Below are positions 30,932-38,940 of a stretch of DNA of 43,111 bases, in pieces. A model generated the notes under the pieces. That model ran no database searches. It was not told the DNA's origin and was given only the letters and a program-made list of their open reading frames with translations. The DNA is from Deltaproteobacteria bacterium (GTDB lineage Bacteria > Desulfobacterota > Desulfobulbia > Desulfobulbales > SURF-16): assembly GCA_029933005.1 (NCBI GenBank), contig JAOZOY010000018.1, forward strand, positions 1 through 43,111, written 5' to 3'. Both the position numbers and the translations under genes were made by a program. The first letter of the stretch is position 1; every line of letters begins with the position of its first letter.

Positions 30932-32641
30932 GTGACAATGTTGATGACTCCGATGATGTCGATGCCGGACCCTGAATTGAAAATAGCTCCACGAAATCTG
31001 GAAAAAGCGGAATCAGGTTCGTTTGCCAGGTATATGGAAAAAAAGCTCAATGAAGCCTATCACGAGAAGAAGGATATGCTTGGGATAGGGGACCGTCATT
31101 CGGTGAAACAGCGGAACCAGTCGTCTTCGGATAAGTTTGAGCGCGAAACGGTTGAAACCCGCCGGGAAAGTCTGGCAGGGCTGCTTGCTGAATTCATGGA
31201 GGATTTGAAGAAAATTGCCGCAGAAAAGGATTTTGATCCTGGTGAATGGAATGTTGCCCTGGATTCTTCTCAGCTTTCTGAAATTTGTGCGGCAGCCGGT
31301 TTTGATCCCGCTGAATTGTCAATGTTCATGGAACAGGCAGGAGGGCAGGGCGTTAAGCTGGAAATGGGAGATCTGTTTGAGTTGTTGTCCGCTCATTTTG
31401 AAAATATGGGTGAGGAGAAGAAAATAACCGTGGCGGAAACGGATTTGCCATTGTTCGATGTTTTCCTGACCCAGTTCGGTCTTGACCGGGAGCAGATTCA
31501 GGAGATTAGCGAAGCTGCGGTGCGGGGTGACGGTACTTTTGATCTGGATCTTTTCCTTCAGGGGCTGCATAAGGCAGAAGCAGGCGGAATCGGCCAGGAG
31601 CAGACAGTGACCCTTACGGATTGGGAAGCTGAACAGCTCGAAGATATTTTGACAAAAGCAGGTGTCACCAAGGGCGCCCAGCTTGACCTGTTACCGGAAA
31701 GGATTTTTCAGGAACAGCCGGTAAAATTAAGTCTGAGCCGTCTGCAAAATATTCTGGAAGGAGGAATTCAGGATATCAGAGATCAGGAAGCCGGGATCAG
31801 GTTGCCGGAGTTTTTAGAGAGCCTCGGACAGATGCTGTCTGAGGCTGGATTTGAATCAAAAAGTGTCGGCTGGAGTCCGGTGGTGCAGGAATCAGCAAAT
31901 GCTCTTTTCCGGAAACTCCAGGAAATTGTAGATTTATCCCAGGTCCGTTTGCAAGAGGATTTTAATTTTGAGGCCGAAAATTTTGAACAGGCCATGGGGA
32001 GGTTTGAATGGCTCAGCCACATTGTACAGGAACAGGAAGCCGGATCTGAATTGAATATGACGGATTTAAGGCTGAGTCAATCTTCGGTCATCCGGAAAGG
32101 TGCCGGGCCGGAAATCATTTCCATGGAAATGCCCCTTGTTTCCGCCTCTCCTACGGCTGATTCAGTCCTGAATCCGGCTGCGGAAATTCGCGAAAATTCA
32201 ATGCCTCGGCACGTTCAGCAGCAGATGCCGCTTATCAGTCAACTCTCAAACTCTATTGTCAACGGACTCAAAAACCAGGATCATTATTTGCTGATCAAAT
32301 TGTATCCTGCTGATCTTGGAGAGGTGAAGGTGAATCTTCATGTGCGGGATGAACAGGTGGCGGTTTCTTTTAACATGGATAACACCAGGGTTAAGGAACT
32401 GCTTGAGAGTCATATGCAGGAGTTTCGCGACAACATGGAACAGCAAGGATTCACCTTGGGTGAATGTTCGGTCTCTGTGGGACAGCATGATGATGAAGGT
32501 GCGGCATGGCAGCGTTTTGAGCAGGCCTGGACATCGGGATCGGATATGGATGAACAGTTGGAGATTTTGGAAGAGATTGATTTTTACCGGACAAGGAATA
32601 AATTGACTGACCATGAAAACAGCATCAGTCTGATGGTTTAA
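30932..32641 (+). CDS. fliK: Flagellar hook-length control protein FliK
   Basis: 569 residues. The long acidic, Gln/Glu-rich N-terminal part is of low conservation, as expected for the molecular ruler. The C-terminal hook-switch domain is clear: residues about 450-530 contain DHYLLIKLYPADLGEVKVNLHVRDEQVAVSF, then HMQEFRDNMEQQGFTLGECSVSVG. It is exported by the flagellar type III apparatus and switches export from hook to filament protein. The start is GTG 30932, six bases after GGAGG; the TTG two codons before is less likely. It is followed 16 bp later by flgD. Confidence 0.9.
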   Translation: MTMLMTPMMSMPDPELKIAPRNLEKAESGSFARYMEKKLNEAYHEKKDMLGIGDRHSVKQRNQSSSDKFERETVETRRESLAGLLAEFMEDLKKIAAEKDFDPGEWNVALDSSQLSEICAAAGFDPAELSMFMEQAGGQGVKLEMGDLFELLSAHFENMGEEKKITVAETDLPLFDVFLTQFGLDREQIQEISEAAVRGDGTFDLDLFLQGLHKAEAGGIGQEQTVTLTDWEAEQLEDILTKAGVTKGAQLDLLPERIFQEQPVKLSLSRLQNILEGGIQDIRDQEAGIRLPEFLESLGQMLSEAGFESKSVGWSPVVQESANALFRKLQEIVDLSQVRLQEDFNFEAENFEQAMGRFEWLSHIVQEQEAGSELNMTDLRLSQSSVIRKGAGPEIISMEMPLVSASPTADSVLNPAAEIRENSMPRHVQQQMPLISQLSNSIVNGLKNQDHYLLIKLYPADLGEVKVNLHVRDEQVAVSFNMDNTRVKELLESHMQEFRDNMEQQGFTLGECSVSVGQHDDEGAAWQRFEQAWTSGSDMDEQLEILEEIDFYRTRNKLTDHENSISLMV

Positions 32642-32657
32642 GTTTAGGAGAAACAAG

Positions 32658-33338
32658 ATGAGCGTAGCGGCCCTGTCAACAAATATTCCCATGGCTGAAG
32701 AGAAAAATCTGTTTGAGCCGGTGGGGAAAAAAGAACTGGATAGAAGTGATTTCATGGAACTCTTCATCACTCAGCTCCAGTATCAGGATCCCATGAAGCC
32801 CATGGACAGCTATGAAATGGCCTCCCAGCTTGCCCAGTTCAGCAACATGGAAGCGACCATGAAGATGGCGGAAAATATGGAGAGTCTGCTGGAGTATCAG
32901 ACTTCCCAGAATAACTTGCAGCTTTTGACCCTGCTTAATACCGAAGTCCAGACCGGAGGCAATATCATTGGAGTAACCGAAGAAAGCTGCGGCAAGGGAG
33001 AGTTTACTTTCCTGGAAGCGCCGAATGTCTGCCAGGTGGAAATTTATGACGCCGCAGATCATCTTGTCCGGGTTATTGATGTCGGTTCCGTGCCAGCCGG
33101 AACGTATGAGTTGGATTGGGATCTCAATGACATGAGTGATGAGCAGGTGGATCCTGGTGCCTACTCTTATGTAGTGAAGGCTTTTGATCCTGCCGGCCAG
33201 AAAGTTGAGGTCGATTACAGGTCGACTGGGCTGGTCACTGGCATTGAGTTTGACAGTGGCCGTGCCTTACTGACCTTGAACGGCTTTGTCCCTGCCTCGG
33301 TGAGTGATGTCAGCAGCGTAGTGCAGCATGCGAATTGA
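32658..33338 (+). CDS. flgD: Flagellar hook capping protein FlgD
   Basis: 226 residues. The N-terminal conserved region ELDRSDFMELFITQLQYQDPMKPMDSYEMASQLAQFSNMEAT is diagnostic for FlgD. Two beta modules follow (FlgD Ig-like, GTYELDWDLNDMSDEQVDPGAYSYVVKA, and the Tudor-like domain). It caps the growing hook and directs FlgE assembly. AGGAGAAACAAG precedes the start. It probably shares a transcript with fliK; the route to flgE is interrupted by 387 bp holding a miniature element. Confidence 0.94.
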   Translation: MSVAALSTNIPMAEEKNLFEPVGKKELDRSDFMELFITQLQYQDPMKPMDSYEMASQLAQFSNMEATMKMAENMESLLEYQTSQNNLQLLTLLNTEVQTGGNIIGVTEESCGKGEFTFLEAPNVCQVEIYDAADHLVRVIDVGSVPAGTYELDWDLNDMSDEQVDPGAYSYVVKAFDPAGQKVEVDYRSTGLVTGIEFDSGRALLTLNGFVPASVSDVSSVVQHAN

Positions 33339-33401
33339 TAGTTGAATGACAAAGGGCAAAGGGTAACTGTTCAGTCTGATAGGCTATAGGCATTTAGACT
33401 G

Positions 33402-33555
33402 GTAAATATTCGGCTAGCACCCCAATTTCGTCCGATTCGTCTTACTCACATATGACTAATATAGCTCGCAAGGCGACTTGAACGAACTTGGGGCACTATC
33501 CAAACATTTACAGACCGAGTTTTTCGAAACTTTTTCACACAAGCCGAATATTTAC
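33402..33555 (+). mobile_element. Miniature element, subfamily A, copy 3 (IS66-like MITE, 154 bp)
   Basis: Perfect 14-bp ends GTAAATATTCGGCT / AGCCGAATATTTAC. Perfect flanking duplications TTAGACTG at 33394-33401 and 33556-33563. The internal stem (CACCCCAATTTCG arm with CGAACTTGGGGCAC) and apex CATATGACTAATATAG are as in copy 1. It sits between flgD and flgE and may act on read-through. Confidence 0.92.
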
Positions 33556-33725
33556 TTAGACTGTAGGAGATATGAGTTTCGAAAACTAATAGCCTTTAGC
33601 CTACAATCTAAATAACCTCGATAGTTATCAGAGGGATTCACCCATTTCTAAATTATTTATAAATACAAGAGATAGTCTTCTACTTAAACAGGTAGAAATT
33701 TAAAAGAATCAACAGGAGACCGAAA

Positions 33726-36119
33726 ATGGCGATATCAAGTTCTCTTTATTCAAGTATCAGCGGTTTAAATACCATGGGCGAAGCCATGTCCGTACTCGGC
33801 GATAACGTCGCAAATGTCAACACCCTGGCATTCAAATCAAGCCGGACGACCTTTCAGGATGTTCTGGCCCAGTCCGTTTCCACGGCCTCGGGTGCGTCCC
33901 AGGTCGGCCGCGGCGTGACATTGTCCACGGTTGATGGTCTTTTTGCCCAGGGTTCCTTTGAGAGCTCATCCACCCCAACCGACATGGCCATCGGCGGTCA
34001 GGGTTTTTTTATGCTCAGGGCGCCGGAAAATGCCGAGGCGGATATGTATTCCCGGGCCGGTGAATTTCGTTTTGATCAGGAAGGCTATCTGATCAATCCC
34101 ATGGGTTATTTTGCCCAGGGCTGGACCATTGACAAGACCACCGGCGAGCGGGCCGGCACCATTGGAGACATGCGTATTGACAAAACCACGCCCCCGGTAG
34201 AGACTCTGGATGTGGAGGTGATCGCTAATCTTGACTCCCGCGAGGAGAACGAAGCCAACGAGATTCGTTTGTTCGAGTCATGGAACGGCACTAATGCCGC
34301 CGCCGTTAATCCCACGGCTCCCATAGACTCGAATCTCTATGAATACACCAGTTCCATCAAAATTTATGATTCCAAGGGCGCCAGTCATGATATTGCCGTC
34401 TATTTTGATCGGACAACCGAGGACAACCAGTGGGAATTTCTCGTCACCTGTGATCCGTCAGAAGATTTACGAACATTAACGGCCACGGAGCAGCTCATCT
34501 ATGCCCCGGATACAACTTTTAATTATGAAGAGCATAAGGGGGCCGGCGCTCTGCTTTATGGGGTGATCCAGTTTGACACTTCGGGAAACATCAATGAGAT
34601 GGCCGCTTATGAAGTGCCGCCTGACGGTGAGGTGGATCCTGCCCTGGACGATAACCGGATTATTCTGGAAAATACGGATTCCTATTACAGTTTTAACTGT
34701 AATTTCACCGGCGCAGACACGAACCAAAGCGTCCATCTGAATCTCGGCGCTCAGTATACCGGCCAGACCTCAACAACCAGGCAGACTCTGGTCAGTGAAC
34801 TTGGCGCTTTGGACAGTAATCTCACCGGAGCCGACTACATTACCGGCGAGACTTATTGGCGGAATGTTTATGATCAAAACGGTCTGCAACTTGATGATGG
34901 AGATACAATCACCATTACCGGTTTTCAACATGAAGGCAGCCGGGCAAATTATACTTATACGGTCGATCAAAATGAAAAGGTTCAATCTTTTTTAGATGGT
35001 CTTGGCTCGGCCTTTGAGTGTTCAGCCTCCATTGATGCTACCGGCAGGCTGAAGTTAACCGATCTCACCGGCGGCAACAGCGGGATGAGTATTGTCAGTG
35101 TCATGGTGGACGGTACGGTGGCAGGTTCTTCTACGGACGATGATGCTAATCCGTTTGGAGAAACAGGGGTTAACGGTGATACGGTTATGAATATTACCAC
35201 CTCAAAACGTAAGGTTATCTCCCAGGGTCAGGGACTTTCTACTGGTGGAACTGTGCCTGTAATTACGGCCAATACCTTGTGGCCCAGTATCTTTGATGAT
35301 GGCGGTGCGGCGGTTGCTGATGGTGATATCTTTACTTTCGCAGGGACTAAGGGAGATGGAACGCCTGTGGCCGCGACTAATTTTACGGTAGACACGACCG
35401 TGACCGCGACCAACAATGGCACGGTCCAGGAATTACTGGACTGGCTGGAGACGACTTTTGACTGTGATGCCGAGATCGATTTTGCCGGCCGGCTTGTACT
35501 CAGCGACCGGGTAGCGGATGAGGCGGCGGCAACCGGCTACCAGAGTCAGCTTGCCATCTCTTCCGTAAGCGCGTCCGGCGCGAATCCCTGGGATGTTGCC
35601 GCTGGTTCTGCATTTAACACCATTGAAGCCGATGTCAGTGGTGAGGATGGTAGCCTGCAGGGGAATGAGGTCAGCTCTGATTTTTCTCCCGAGGCATTGT
35701 CTTCCACTCAGTATGCCAACAGCTCCACTACGATCTTTCAGGACCAGAACGGTTATGCTTCAGGTTTTATGCAGTCGGTTTCAGTGGATACGGATGGGGT
35801 GATTACGGGTCATTATTCCAATGGTCAGGTATTAAAAAAGGCCCAGATGGCTTTGGCCAATTTTGCCAGCCTGGAAGGCATGTTCAAGAAGGGCGGAAAT
35901 ATTTTCACCGAGACAACTGATTCCGGCGCTCCGGTCACCGGTACTCCCGGCACTAATGGTCTTGGTTCCATTGCCCCCAATGCCCTTGAAATGTCCAATG
36001 TTGATCTTGGTACGGAGTTTGTTAAATTAATTACAACCCAGCGCGGTTTCCAGGCCAACTCCAAGATTATTACGACCACGGACGAGATGCTGAATGATCT
36101 GATTAATATGAAGAGGTAA
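33726..36119 (+). CDS. flgE: Flagellar hook protein FlgE, enlarged
   Basis: 797 residues, about twice the enteric length. The N-terminal rod/hook motif (SLYSSISGLNTMGEAMSVLGDNVANVNTLAFKSSRTTFQDVL) and the C-terminal heptad region (NALEMSNVDLGTEFVKLITTQRGFQANSKIITTTDEML) are classical, as is ASGFMQSVSVDTDGVITGHYSNGQ. The extra length is in the surface-exposed middle. There two related modules stand in tandem (about 375-470 and 510-625), each with a W-x-x-(I/V)-(Y/F)-D start, DGDxxTxxG, a segment of VQxxLDxL, then a C-x-A-x-ID-x-x-GRLxLxD end. AGGAGACCG precedes ATG 33726. Confidence 0.93.
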   Translation: MAISSSLYSSISGLNTMGEAMSVLGDNVANVNTLAFKSSRTTFQDVLAQSVSTASGASQVGRGVTLSTVDGLFAQGSFESSSTPTDMAIGGQGFFMLRAPENAEADMYSRAGEFRFDQEGYLINPMGYFAQGWTIDKTTGERAGTIGDMRIDKTTPPVETLDVEVIANLDSREENEANEIRLFESWNGTNAAAVNPTAPIDSNLYEYTSSIKIYDSKGASHDIAVYFDRTTEDNQWEFLVTCDPSEDLRTLTATEQLIYAPDTTFNYEEHKGAGALLYGVIQFDTSGNINEMAAYEVPPDGEVDPALDDNRIILENTDSYYSFNCNFTGADTNQSVHLNLGAQYTGQTSTTRQTLVSELGALDSNLTGADYITGETYWRNVYDQNGLQLDDGDTITITGFQHEGSRANYTYTVDQNEKVQSFLDGLGSAFECSASIDATGRLKLTDLTGGNSGMSIVSVMVDGTVAGSSTDDDANPFGETGVNGDTVMNITTSKRKVISQGQGLSTGGTVPVITANTLWPSIFDDGGAAVADGDIFTFAGTKGDGTPVAATNFTVDTTVTATNNGTVQELLDWLETTFDCDAEIDFAGRLVLSDRVADEAAATGYQSQLAISSVSASGANPWDVAAGSAFNTIEADVSGEDGSLQGNEVSSDFSPEALSSTQYANSSTTIFQDQNGYASGFMQSVSVDTDGVITGHYSNGQVLKKAQMALANFASLEGMFKKGGNIFTETTDSGAPVTGTPGTNGLGSIAPNALEMSNVDLGTEFVKLITTQRGFQANSKIITTTDEMLNDLINMKR

Positions 36120-36193
36120 TGTCAGAAGACAGAAGTAAAGAAGTATAGAAGTACGTGGAAGGGGAGTGGAAAGAAGATTTCACTCCTCTAATC

Positions 36194-36214
36194 TCCCCCT
36201 TTGCCAAAGGGGGA
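36194..36214. repeat. Hairpin repeat CCCCCTTTG / CAAAGGGGG type
   Basis: TCCCCCTTT and AAAGGGGGA pair around GCC, followed by ATTGAGGGGGATTTG. It is a common intergenic repeat type and lies between the converging flgE and radical SAM genes, where it might also help end transcription. The preceding bases 36120-36150 are low-complexity GAAGTA-like repeats. Confidence 0.6.
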
Positions 36215-36274
36215 TTGAGGGGGATTTGTTTACAGGTTGCCACCATTAATTGAAAAAATATTTTTTTGCCGGGA

Positions 36275-38845
36275 TCAATTCCCTGTATCCTTTTGCCCTA
36301 TTTCCCGGAACCACATCTTTTTGATCCTGGTTCGGTTCACCTCTTCGGGACTCAAGTTGAAGACCGCGTTGATGAGTTCCATGGGCTTGACCCCGGCCTT
36401 GCCGATTTCACTGGACAACGTCAGCCTGAGCATGGTGTCTTTGAGTCGTGACAGCTCCGAGACCTGGGGACGGCAATCAAGGTGGCGTGTTTTTTTCTTG
36501 CGGACGACAGAGACGAAAAATTCCTTGGCCATCAAAAAAATTTCCAGAGAATCCCGGCTGACCTCCACCGGCAGTTTTATCTCATAACAGGTTTCAATTT
36601 TTTCAGGAATCGCCTTGGAGGAAATTTTTTCAATGGAAAGAATGGCCAGTCCGTCAGGCAGGAGTTGAGTTAAGTCGACCTGCAATTTTTCCATGTCCGT
36701 GACCGGGTTTTTCAAATCCACCACAAGGTATTCCGCTAGACTCTCCGTCCCCTGGGGCAGGGCCGGACTGAAGGATACCTTGGGGGAAGGATTAAAGCCC
36801 TGGGAAAAATTCAGCTTCAGATGACTGCGCCGGAAAGTTCGGAAAAAAATCAGGAGCATCTCAAGATGGCTCAAAAACCTGGCTCGGTCCAGGCGCGAGT
36901 AATGCAATCTATAGAAATAGTGTGAAACTCCCTGGCCTGTTGTTTCCCTGCTCTTTTCTCCCTTGATACGGGCAGGCCGTGATTCATTCTCCTCTTGATT
37001 CTTTTTATTTGAGAAAACCACGGGTTTGATTGTCTTGAGGTCGCATACACCGCATTTCTGACAGCCATGCACCCGGCAATCCGGTGTATACTCCTGCAAA
37101 AGTCCTTTTTCATATTCTTTCTTGAGAAAATCAGGATCAACCCCGATATCAAGATGCTGCCAGGGAAGAATGTCGGCAAAATCCCGTCGGTCAAGATATT
37201 TATCCAGATCAATTTCGCAAATTTCAGCCGCATGTTGCCAAATGTCAAGGCGGAAGTGTTCCGACCAGGCATCAAGCCGGGCACCCTCAAGCCAGGCTTC
37301 TTCAATAAGGGCTGCCAAACGCCTGTCCCCTCGGCTCATGACGCCTTCCAGATAACTTTGGCGGGGATCAGACCATTTCAACTTCAAACCTTTATTGCGC
37401 AGCTTTTTTTTGAAAAAATCGATTTTGGCAAAACCCTCCTCAACTCCGAGCTGTGGCTCCCACTGAAAAGGCGTATGGGGTTTAGGTACAAATGTGCCGA
37501 CACTTATCGTGATCTTCCGCATTTTACCGTTTTTATTTTTACCGGTCTGCAGAGCTTTATGGACAAGCTTAACAATTCCATCTAGATCAGCGCGGTTTTC
37601 AGTGGGAAGGCCGAACATAAAATAGAATTTGATCAGCTTCCAGCCCAGTGTAAAGGCGGCCTCACAGGTGGCCAGCAGATCCTCCTCGGTGATCCCCTTG
37701 TTAATGACCTGTCTCAGTCGTTCGGTTCCAGCCTCCGGGGCCACGGTAAAACCGGTTTTTCGTACCCGTTTGATTTGATTCATGATATCAGGCGTTAAGG
37801 TGCCGACCCGCATGGAAGGCATGGAGACAGAGACTTGGCGGTGGGCAAAATAATCCATCAGTCGGACCATCAGATCGGACAAACAGGAATAGTCACCGGT
37901 GGAAAGAGACAGCAGTGCCAATTCATCAAAGCCGCTTTGCTCGATGCCGCTTCGGGCCCGTTCAAAAATCCAGTCGGGAGAGCGTTCCCGCACCGGGCGG
38001 TAAATCATGCCGGCTTGACAGAAACGGCATCCCCGGGTGCAGCCTCTGGCAATCTCAATACCAAGTCGGTCATGGATGATCTTGTGCAGCGGCACCAGCG
38101 GCGGATTCAGTTCAGAGAACGTATTCAGATCCGGCAGAATGCGGCGGCTCACCTTGCTGTATCCGGGTCTCAGATGCTTCATGCCGGAAAAAAAGCCGTC
38201 ACTTTTATAACGGGGCTGAAACAGGGAGGGGACATAGATCCCTTCCAGCTCACTCAAAGCCATAAGCTTTTCTTGCCTGGATAGGCCTGCTTGCCGGGCC
38301 TGCAAGACACAATCGGCAATCTCCAGGATCGCTTCCTCGCCGTCTCCCAGGAGAATGGCGTCAAAAAAATCCGCAATCGGTTCCGGATGAAAGGCACAGG
38401 GGCCGCCGCCGATGACAAGGGGATCATCCTCCCGTCTCCCATTGGTGCGAAAGCCTAATCCGGCAAGATCAAAAATGGTCAGAATGTTTGTGTAACAGAG
38501 TTCATAGGGCAGGGTAATGCCCAGTATGTCAAAATCTTTGACATCATGACGAGATTCCAGGGAAAAGAGAGAACAGCCACTCTCCCGGAGCAGGGTTTCG
38601 AAATCAATGTCCGGAACATAAACCCGTTCAGCCAGCAGGTCGGCGCGATTGTTGACAATATGGTAAAGGATTTGTAATCCCTGATGGGACATGCCGATCT
38701 CGTACAGGTCAGGAAAGGCCAAGAGCATGCGGAGACGGGCTTTGGACCAGTCCTTATGAATTACATTGAATTCATTACCGGTGTAACGGCTCGGTTTCCT
38801 GACCTGTTCCAGAAACTCTTCAACATCATCATTTTGATTCTTCAC
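36275..38845 (-). CDS. Radical SAM protein fused to DUF2344 domain
   Basis: 856 residues. Residues about 1-190 are a B12-binding-like region (LLAFPDLYEIGMSHQGLQILYHIVN ... DILGITLPYELCYTNI ... IGGGPCAFHPEPIADFFDAILLGDGEEAI). Radical SAM core with C-TRG-C-RF-C (near 280-287) and PSMRVGTL, TVAPEAGTERLR. A zinc-ribbon-like CRVHGCQKCGVC lies near 620. The last about 230 residues (YRLHYSRLDRARFLSHLEMLLIFFRTFRRSHLKLNFSQGFNPSPKVSFSPALPQG) are DUF2344. This two-part protein is widespread in bacteria, encoded either split or fused. Its reaction is not established as far as I know; a link to RNA or ribosome modification has been suggested by context elsewhere. Confidence 0.88.
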   Translation of the reverse strand: MKNQNDDVEEFLEQVRKPSRYTGNEFNVIHKDWSKARLRMLLAFPDLYEIGMSHQGLQILYHIVNNRADLLAERVYVPDIDFETLLRESGCSLFSLESRHDVKDFDILGITLPYELCYTNILTIFDLAGLGFRTNGRREDDPLVIGGGPCAFHPEPIADFFDAILLGDGEEAILEIADCVLQARQAGLSRQEKLMALSELEGIYVPSLFQPRYKSDGFFSGMKHLRPGYSKVSRRILPDLNTFSELNPPLVPLHKIIHDRLGIEIARGCTRGCRFCQAGMIYRPVRERSPDWIFERARSGIEQSGFDELALLSLSTGDYSCLSDLMVRLMDYFAHRQVSVSMPSMRVGTLTPDIMNQIKRVRKTGFTVAPEAGTERLRQVINKGITEEDLLATCEAAFTLGWKLIKFYFMFGLPTENRADLDGIVKLVHKALQTGKNKNGKMRKITISVGTFVPKPHTPFQWEPQLGVEEGFAKIDFFKKKLRNKGLKLKWSDPRQSYLEGVMSRGDRRLAALIEEAWLEGARLDAWSEHFRLDIWQHAAEICEIDLDKYLDRRDFADILPWQHLDIGVDPDFLKKEYEKGLLQEYTPDCRVHGCQKCGVCDLKTIKPVVFSNKKNQEENESRPARIKGEKSRETTGQGVSHYFYRLHYSRLDRARFLSHLEMLLIFFRTFRRSHLKLNFSQGFNPSPKVSFSPALPQGTESLAEYLVVDLKNPVTDMEKLQVDLTQLLPDGLAILSIEKISSKAIPEKIETCYEIKLPVEVSRDSLEIFLMAKEFFVSVVRKKKTRHLDCRPQVSELSRLKDTMLRLTLSSEIGKAGVKPMELINAVFNLSPEEVNRTRIKKMWFREIGQKDTGN

Positions 38846-38877
38846 AACACTCCTGTTTTTGGAAATTTGGGCAGAGA

Positions 38878-38929
38878 AACGTTTACAAGACAGTGTTTTC
38901 TGTATATCAGTACCCCAGTGAACGGTTAC
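38878..38929 (+). repeat. Solo end of subfamily B element
   Basis: It runs from AAACGTTTACA through GTGTTTTC to CCCCAGTGAACGGTTAC, matching the right-hand third of the subfamily B elements (59-115) in order and spacing. The rest of the element is absent. It lies between the start of the radical SAM gene and the end of the hybrid kinase gene. Confidence 0.65.
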
Positions 38930-38940
38930 CTGGAGAGGTA

